Below are positions 58,941 through 64,000 of a stretch of DNA of 64,000 nucleotides, piece by piece (the first letter of the stretch is position 1; each line of letters begins with the position of its first letter). The notes under the pieces were generated by a model. It ran no database searches, was not told the DNA's origin, and saw only the letters and a program-made list of their open reading frames with translations. The stretch is from Actinomadura sp. HBU206391 (lineage in GTDB: Bacteria > Actinomycetota > Actinomycetes > Streptosporangiales > Streptosporangiaceae), in the NCBI RefSeq assembly GCF_014323665.1, contig NZ_JABVEB010000004.1, positions 1-64,000 on the forward strand, given 5' to 3'. Both the position numbers and the translations under genes were made by a program.

Positions 58941-60014
58941 TTAATCGCTTGTCGCTTCGGAGTGATGGGCGGACGCATCGGGTGCGGAGGGTTGTTGCCG
59001 GGGGCGGACGTTGAGAGCGCCGTACTGCCCGCCGCGCACCCGCGCGGGGTCGAACAGGTCCGCGAGGAAGGCGATGTCGTCCGCGCTGAGCGCAGCGGCC
59101 GTGGCGGCGGCGTTCTGGCGTGCGTACGCCGCCCGCTTCGTGCCGGGGATGGGGGCGATGTCGTAAGGCCGGGCGAGCAACCAGGCCAGAGCGATCTGCC
59201 CCGGGGCAGAGCCCCGCTCGTCGGCGAACGCCTTCAGCCCCTCGACGAGGCGGAGGTTCTCCGCGAAGTTCTCTCCCTGGAACTTGGGCAGAGTGGAGCG
59301 GAAGTCGTCGCCGGCGAACGAGCTGCCGCCGGTGAAGCGGCCGGCGAGCGCGGCACGCCCCAGGGGGCTGTACGCAACGAAGGTGATGCCCAGCTCGCGG
59401 CAGGTGGGAAGCACCTCCTGCTCCACCTCGCGGGCCCAGAGCGAGTACTCGCTCTGCAGCGCCGATATCGGCGCCACCGCGGCGGCCCGCCGCAGCAGGT
59501 CCGGCCCGACCGCGCTGAGCCCGATCGCGCGCACCTTGCCCGCGGTCACCAGATCGGCCATCGCGCCGACGGTGTCCTCGATCGGCACCGCGGGGTCGAG
59601 GCGATGGCAGTAGTAGAGGTCGATGTGGTCGACACCGAGGCGGCGCAGGCTGGCGTCGCAGGCGGCGGCCACGTACTCGGGGCGTCCGTCGAAGACAGCC
59701 CCGCCCTCCGAAGCAGGTCGCGCGCCGAACTTGGTGGCCAGGACCACCTGGTCGCGTCGGTCGCGCACGGCACGGCCCAGCAGCTCCTCGTTGTGCCCGA
59801 AGCCCTTCTGGGACCGGCCGGTCGCCGCGCCGGCGGCGCCGTAGATGTCGGAGGTGTCGAAGAAGTCGATGCCGGCGTCGATGGCGGCGTGGATCGTGGC
59901 GACGGACTCCTCGTCGTCGGCGTCGCCGTAGAACTGGGACATCCCCATGCAGCCCAGGCCGACCGGCCGGATGGAGATGTCGGTGTGTCCAAGAGTGATA
60001 CGGGCTTCCCGCAC
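58941..60014 (-). CDS. Aldo/keto reductase
   Basis: A 357-residue reductase: [40 protein letters not shown] with catalytic Asp/Tyr, VVLATKFGARP with Lys, DLYYCHRLDPAVPIEDTVGA and [17 protein letters not shown] for NADPH. It is slightly longer than the reductase at 48458, with an insertion after Tyr and a polar tail. It is first in an operon with the CMD protein and shares triple operators with the divergent TetR gene. Confidence 0.93.
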   Translation of the reverse strand: MREARITLGHTDISIRPVGLGCMGMSQFYGDADDEESVATIHAAIDAGIDFFDTSDIYGAAGAATGRSQKGFGHNEELLGRAVRDRRDQVVLATKFGARPASEGGAVFDGRPEYVAAACDASLRRLGVDHIDLYYCHRLDPAVPIEDTVGAMADLVTAGKVRAIGLSAVGPDLLRRAAAVAPISALQSEYSLWAREVEQEVLPTCRELGITFVAYSPLGRAALAGRFTGGSSFAGDDFRSTLPKFQGENFAENLRLVEGLKAFADERGSAPGQIALAWLLARPYDIAPIPGTKRAAYARQNAAATAAALSADDIAFLADLFDPARVRGGQYGALNVRPRQQPSAPDASAHHSEATSD

Positions 60015-60034
60015 GGCGGCCCTCCCCGATAGGT

Positions 60035-60102
60035 GTCCACTGGACCGTTACACTCCGCACACTGTAGCGGTCCGCCGGACACGTATCAAGTGTCCGGTGG
60101 AC
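60035..60102. promoter_or_regulatory. Three GTCC-N3-GGAC operators between AKR and TetR
   Basis: Dyads GTCC-ACT-GGAC (60035-60045), GTCC-GCC-GGAC (60070-60080) and GTCC-GGT-GGAC (60092-60102) are each part of a longer unit GTGTCC-N3-GGACCGYTAC; the middle copy is in reverse orientation. They fill the divergent promoter and are the expected TetR binding sites. Confidence 0.72.
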
Positions 60103-60153
60103 CGCTACCCTGGAAGTGCCACCGCCTGCGGCGCCTGAGGTTGAGGAGGTTCG

Positions 60154-60816
60154 ATGGACGACGTGGACGTGCCGGCGTTCCAGCGGGCCAGACGGCCCGA
60201 GCAGCGAGAACTGCGCCGGCAGGAGATCCTGGACGCCGCAAAGGCGCTGCTGGCCGAGATGCCGGCAGAGGAGATCAGCCTCCGGGAACTCGCGCGCCGG
60301 CTGGGTGTGTCCAAGACGCACGTGGTGCGCTACTTCGAAAGCCGCGAGGGCGTCTTTCTGGAGCTCCTCAACCGACTGCGGCGGTCCTGGCTCGAGGCCC
60401 TGGCGACCGAGTGGCCGGCCCCGCCCTGCGAACCCGACCGGGTCATGCGGGCCTGGGCCGACTCCCTCGCCGCCCGGCCGGTCCTTTGCCAACTGTGGAG
60501 TCTGCTGCCGAGCGTGCTGGAGCGGAACGTCTCCGCCGACGCCGTGCGCGCCTACAAACTCACCGACCTGGAGCAACGCACCACACTGGCGAACCTGATC
60601 AACGACCGGGTGCCGGCCCTCCGCGCGGACGACGCGCTCACGCTGACGCGGTACGCCGTCGTCGCACTGGTCGGCCTGTGGCCGTTCAGCAACCCGACCC
60701 CGACCATCGCCCTGGCCACGGCCGACCCCCGGCTCGCTGCTTCTCGGGTGGACTTCACCGCCATGTACGGCGACATCCTTCAGACCACACTCGCCGGCCT
60801 CCTCGCGCGCGCATAG
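60154..60816 (+). CDS. TetR family regulator
   Basis: A 220-residue protein with a TetR HTH (RRQEILDAAKALLAEMPAEE, ISLRELARRLGVSKTHVVRY, FESREGVFLELLNRLRRSWL) and a helical ligand domain ending TAMYGDILQTTLAGLLARA. GAGGAGG five bases before the ATG fixes the start. It probably represses the divergent AKR-CMD operon and itself through the three dyads at 60035-60102. Confidence 0.9.
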   Translation: MDDVDVPAFQRARRPEQRELRRQEILDAAKALLAEMPAEEISLRELARRLGVSKTHVVRYFESREGVFLELLNRLRRSWLEALATEWPAPPCEPDRVMRAWADSLAARPVLCQLWSLLPSVLERNVSADAVRAYKLTDLEQRTTLANLINDRVPALRADDALTLTRYAVVALVGLWPFSNPTPTIALATADPRLAASRVDFTAMYGDILQTTLAGLLARA

Positions 60817-60884
60817 ACGCTCGGCGGCAGGCGGCTCAGCTGCGTTTCCTCGTCATGAAGCGCGCTACCCGTACGCGGGGCCGA

Positions 60885-62264
60885 CTACGCCGCGGGGCCG
60901 AGGTGGCCTTCGAGGATGGTCTGGGTGATCGGGGGGCGGTCCCAGAGGGCGAGGAGTTCGTTGGCGATGGCCACGATCGGGAGCGGGTGCCGGGTGCCGT
61001 GCACCTCGATGGCGGCCGCCGAGAGGCCGCGTGGGACGGCCCCGGCATCCAGCAGGACGCGCCACTCCTCCGGCCCGAGCTCGAGGAACTCCAGGCCGGT
61101 GAGCTTGGCGATCTCCAGCGGGTCGGCGAGCGTGCCGGGGTAGGCGACGAGGGTCCGTAGCCGGGGCAGCCCGGTGACCGGGGCGAGACTGAACGGAGCA
61201 TCGTCCCAGACGCCGATGCTCAAGACCTCCAGCTCCGGGTGGGCGGCGGCCTGGACGCTCGTCAGGCTCCGGATGTTGACTCTGGCGACGACCGGCGGCC
61301 GGTCCGCACGGTTGCCGAAGTCCCAGTCCTCGCGCCGGTTCACCACCAGGTCGGTAAGGGAGTCGGCGAGCAGGCCGGCGCCGATGTTCTGCTCGTGGCT
61401 GAGCATGATGATCTGTCCCACGTGCCCGCGCGGGCCCGGTGTCAGATCGACCACGACCCGGTCGCCGCCGCCGTTGTCGCCGAAGGCGATCCAGCCGGGT
61501 GAGCCGACCACCCCCTGCACCGCGGCGCCCGGTGGGGTGACGACCGCTTCCATCGCCCCGAACCGCCACAGGCACGGACGGGACGCCGCGTCGGCGATGT
61601 ACAGCTCGTCCAGCGGGAAGAGCTCACAGCCGACCGCCTCGGAGACACGCTCCGCCGCCGCGTAGTCCTCGCCCCAGTCCTGCCACCGCCCCCGCGTCAC
61701 CCGGTAGAGCACCTTGAGTTCGTCGGGCAACGCGACGCCAAGGCGCGCCTCCGCAGCGGCGATCTCCGCCTCGGTGGCGCCGATGGCGCCCCCGATCCGC
61801 TTCCGGAGCGTCCGCTCCAGCAGTGTCGGATCCGCCGACGGAGCGGGCACCGCCCCGGCCACCGGGTCGGGAAGCCGACGCCAGGGCTCGGGGACGGAGC
61901 CCTCGACCAGGATGAGCGAGCCCGGGTGCGGCCCGAGGCCGGCCTCCACGGCTGGGCTGCGAGTGAACAGGTGGAGCACGGTCCGCCTGGTCGGCTCGAT
62001 CTCCACCGCGAACGAGATGTCCTCCACACCGGCGTCGGTGAGTGCGCTCTGCACCCGCTTCACCGCGTCCCACTCGTCCTGCATGTCCTCGACCTGGAGG
62101 GCACGGCCGGGCGGCGGCAACCGCGGCGGCATCGGCACGCTCCACGAGCCGCGGCCGATCCTCCCCGCCACGTGGCCGCCCGTGGCGGCGAGACTCTCCG
62201 CGTTGCCCACCCGCAGGACCCGCAACAGCGGCTCCCAGGTCGCGAAGTCGTGCAGCGAGGGCAA
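60885..62264 (-). CDS. SMI1/KNR4-like (SUKH) protein with LRR-like tail
   Basis: A 459-residue protein. An unassigned N-terminal part contains a proline-rich loop (SVPMPPRLPPPGRALQVED). Residues about 150-310 match SMI1/KNR4: ATEAEIAAAEARLGVALPDE, LKVLYRVTRGRWQDWG, ELFPLDEL and GWIAFGDNGGGDRVVVDLTP. The C-terminal 120 residues have LRR-like spacing (HPELEVLSIGVWDDAPFSLA, GLPRLRTLVAYPGTLADPLE). SUKH proteins are often immunity proteins against polymorphic toxins, but no toxin gene is adjacent, so that is only a possibility. Confidence 0.75.
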   Translation of the reverse strand: MPSLHDFATWEPLLRVLRVGNAESLAATGGHVAGRIGRGSWSVPMPPRLPPPGRALQVEDMQDEWDAVKRVQSALTDAGVEDISFAVEIEPTRRTVLHLFTRSPAVEAGLGPHPGSLILVEGSVPEPWRRLPDPVAGAVPAPSADPTLLERTLRKRIGGAIGATEAEIAAAEARLGVALPDELKVLYRVTRGRWQDWGEDYAAAERVSEAVGCELFPLDELYIADAASRPCLWRFGAMEAVVTPPGAAVQGVVGSPGWIAFGDNGGGDRVVVDLTPGPRGHVGQIIMLSHEQNIGAGLLADSLTDLVVNRREDWDFGNRADRPPVVARVNIRSLTSVQAAAHPELEVLSIGVWDDAPFSLAPVTGLPRLRTLVAYPGTLADPLEIAKLTGLEFLELGPEEWRVLLDAGAVPRGLSAAAIEVHGTRHPLPIVAIANELLALWDRPPITQTILEGHLGPAA

Positions 62265-62440
62265 CGGCGGCCTCCGATCGTCCCGGTGATCGTAATCAGG
62301 CGATTATCCCGGAAAGGCCGTGTACCTGGCGCGGCAGGGCGGCCCGAACGCGCGGGACGGTGGCGGCGGATGGATGTGCGGACGATCCACACACTGGTGG
62401 GCCACCGCCGGCCGCTGTACACGTGCATGGTCGGAGCTGG

Positions 62441-63295
62441 CTAATCGGGCAACGTGTCGGCGGGGAACCGCTCATGTCCCAGCACGCCCAGCAGCTCCAG
62501 CTTCTCGTGGCCCTCGGTGCGAGGAGGGGCGGTGAGCACGAGCAGCGCCTGGGACTGGTCCTCGGTGAACAGCGCCTGGCAGTCGAGCTCGATCGGGCCG
62601 AGCTGGGGATGGATGAGCGTCTTGTGGTCCTCGAAGCGCTTGGCCACCTCGTGCCGCTCCCACAGTTCGGCGAACTCGCCGCTCGCCTTGCGCAGCTCCC
62701 GTACGAGCTCGCCCGCCCGCGACCTCGATCCCATCGACCCGTACGCGGCGCGCAGGTTCGCGACCAGGGCCCGGCTCTGCCGGTCGCGGTCGTCCTCCGG
62801 GTAGATCGCCCGTTCGGACGGGTTCGTGAACCACCGGTAGATCTCGCTTCGGGCCAGGCCCGTGTAGCCGGACTTGTCACCGAACAGCGCTTCGGCCATC
62901 CGGTTCTGTACGAGGATCTCGCCCAGATTGGACAGGATGAGCGCGGGGGTGTCGTCGAGCCGGTCCAGCACCCGTAGCAGCGCGGGGGCGACGTGCGTCG
63001 CCGTGGAAACCGATGCGGGGGCGTTGTGCCCCGCGATTCGGAACAGGTAGTCGCGCTCATCTCCGGTCAGCCGCAGCGCCCGGGCGAGCGACGCGAGCAT
63101 CTGCTCGCTCGGCTGAGGGCCGCGCTGCTGTTCGAGCCGCGTGTAGTAGTCGGTCGACATCACGGCGAGGGCGGCGACCTCCTCGCGTCTGAGGCCAGGG
63201 GCGCGGCGACGCACGCCCGCGGGCAGGCCGACGTCCCCGGGCCGTAGCGCCTCGCGGCGCCGGCGCAGGAAGTCGGCCAGTGCTTTACGGTCCAC
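62441..63295 (-). CDS. XRE regulator with MmyB-like domain
   Basis: A 284-residue protein: KALADFLRRRREALRPGDVG, RRRAPGLRREEVAALAVMST and DYYTRLEQQRGPQPSEQMLA form the HTH; the MmyB domain has PALILSNLGEILVQNRMAEA, ELVRELRKASGEFAELWERH and IHPQLGPIELDCQALFTED. The GTG at 63295 begins VDRKALADF. It is divergent from the SDR gene at 63396, the usual arrangement for these regulators, and so probably controls it. Confidence 0.87.
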   Translation of the reverse strand: MDRKALADFLRRRREALRPGDVGLPAGVRRRAPGLRREEVAALAVMSTDYYTRLEQQRGPQPSEQMLASLARALRLTGDERDYLFRIAGHNAPASVSTATHVAPALLRVLDRLDDTPALILSNLGEILVQNRMAEALFGDKSGYTGLARSEIYRWFTNPSERAIYPEDDRDRQSRALVANLRAAYGSMGSRSRAGELVRELRKASGEFAELWERHEVAKRFEDHKTLIHPQLGPIELDCQALFTEDQSQALLVLTAPPRTEGHEKLELLGVLGHERFPADTLPD

Positions 63296-63364
63296 GCTTC
63301 GATTATCGGCGCCCTTCCAGAGGCGAACCAGGGACCGCGGATCCCCCGATGAGCGCTCTCTGCA

Positions 63365-63383
63365 CCCGTCCCCGCCGGACGGG
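63365..63383. promoter_or_regulatory. Inverted repeat upstream of the SDR gene
   Basis: CCCGTCC at 63365-63371 and GGACGGG at 63377-63383 are exact complements around CCGCC, 13 bases before the SDR start. It may be the operator for the divergent MmyB-type regulator. Confidence 0.45.
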
Positions 63384-63395
63384 CAGGCTCGAAGC

Positions 63396-64000
63396 ATGAA
63401 CATCTCCGGAAACACGATCTTCATCCCCGGCTCCACGAGCGGCATCGGCCTCGCCCTCGCGCTGGCCCTGCGGGCCAGGGGCAACACCGTCATCATCGGT
63501 GGCCGGCGCACCGAGCTGCTCGAGCGGATCGCCGCGGAGCACCCCGGAATCGACACCGTACGGATCGACACGACCGACGCCGAGAGCATCGGCTCAGCGG
63601 CGAAGGAGGTGCTGGCCAGGCACCCGGACCTCAACGTCCTCGTCACGATGTCCGGCATCATGCGCATCGAGGACTGGCATCAGCCCGAATCCTTCCTCGC
63701 CTCGGCCGAGTCGGTGATCACGACCAACGTCCTGGGCCCGATCCGCCTCATCGCCGCGTTCATCGAGCATCTGCGGGCGCGGCCGGACGCCACGATCGTC
63801 ACCGTCTCGTCGGGCCTGGCGTTCACGCCGCTGAAGATCACGCCGAGCTACAACGCGTCGAAGGCCGCGATCCACATGCTCAGCGAGTCGATCAGGCTGC
63901 AGCTCGCCGACACGAACGTGAAGATCACGGAGCTTGTGCCGCCGTCCGTCCGTACCTCGTTGCTGCCCGGCCATGAGGACAACGAGCACGCCGTGCCGCT
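63396..64000 (+). CDS. Short-chain dehydrogenase (partial, runs off the window)
   Basis: The first 201 codons of an SDR: NTIFIPGSTSGIGLALALAL (cofactor loop, GxxxGxG), TVIIGGRRTELLERIAAEHP, LNVLVTMSGIMRIEDW (NxxG replaced by MSG), TIVTVSSGLAFTPLKITPSY with the catalytic Ser, and SYNASKAAIHMLSESIRLQL with Tyr and Lys. It resembles DltE-like oxidoreductases. It is divergent from the MmyB-type regulator. The 3' end lies beyond 64000. Confidence 0.9.
   Translation, partial: MNISGNTIFIPGSTSGIGLALALALRARGNTVIIGGRRTELLERIAAEHPGIDTVRIDTTDAESIGSAAKEVLARHPDLNVLVTMSGIMRIEDWHQPESFLASAESVITTNVLGPIRLIAAFIEHLRARPDATIVTVSSGLAFTPLKITPSYNASKAAIHMLSESIRLQLADTNVKITELVPPSVRTSLLPGHEDNEHAVP

Noticed and set aside
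58516-60576. 686-codon minus-strand frame covering CMD and AKR genes
   Set aside because: Only its last 138 codons are protein-like (the CMD protein). The rest overlaps the well-supported AKR and TetR genes in the wrong frame.
60885-62264. Polymorphic-toxin immunity role for the SUKH protein
   Set aside because: No toxin, secretion gene or repeat-rich toxin remnant lies beside it.

Overview
The window is about 64 kb of high-GC DNA with dense genes, frequent GTG starts, ATGA/GTGA stop-start overlaps and strong G/C third-position bias. It carries a complete conservon (cvnABCD), a SARP-NB-ARC-TPR regulator, MmyB-type XRE regulators, an F420-type LLM enzyme and a remnant of the actinobacterial SAM methyltransferase family often called DUF574. 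This is a filamentous actinomycete chromosome. The mix suggests Streptosporangiales/Thermomonosporaceae rather than a typical Streptomyces, but genus is a guess. No rRNA, tRNA, CRISPR array, intact insertion sequence or phage block was seen.

Layout. 0-3.6 kb: small metabolic and hypothetical genes (a tyrosine-phosphatase-like protein, a methyltransferase, an esterase, a DUF427 protein). 3.9-11.8 kb: a signalling island with an NB-ARC-TPR protein, a coupled pair (glycosyltransferase-like plus unknown) on the opposite strand, a large SARP-NB-ARC-TPR regulator and, just after it, a 29-residue secreted-peptide gene with its own promoter-like region and terminator. 12-27 kb: redox and stress genes (RibD-like reductase, DJ-1/GlxA pair, LigD-type phosphoesterase with a dead ligase domain, P450, TetR plus flavin monooxygenase, universal stress protein, PhoD) and a large tandem-AAA ATPase. 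27-36.7 kb: a ubiquitin-like/BNR propeller pair, deaminase, LLM oxidoreductase, Lrp, a NmrA/MFS/MarR group, and a double-domain lipoprotein.

36.9-47.7 kb is the most striking region: one unidirectional run of nine genes, cvnA-cvnB-cvnC-cvnD-dynamin 1-GrpE-like-dynamin 2-membrane Hsp70-LRR-like, mostly joined by overlaps or very short gaps. It links a sensor kinase/Roadblock/Ras-like GTPase module to two different dynamin-like GTPases and to a Hsp70 that has lost its substrate domain and gained membrane helices. I infer one membrane-associated signalling/remodelling system; its function is unknown.

47.9-64 kb: small redox and regulatory pairs (DoxX, two aldo/keto reductases, SRPBCC/ArsR, WrbA, GDPD, TetRs, alpha/beta hydrolases), a SMI1/KNR4-like protein, and at the right edge a MmyB-type XRE regulator divergent from a short-chain dehydrogenase that runs off the window. 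Many divergent pairs carry clear inverted-repeat operators, and several convergent pairs are separated by strong stem-loops.

At least four genes are decayed by deletion or truncation (an SDR, an adjacent MmyB-XRE regulator, an ECF41/SigJ-type sigma factor and a DUF574-type methyltransferase); a fifth possible remnant precedes the first NB-ARC gene. All family names come from reading motifs by eye; no database search was run.
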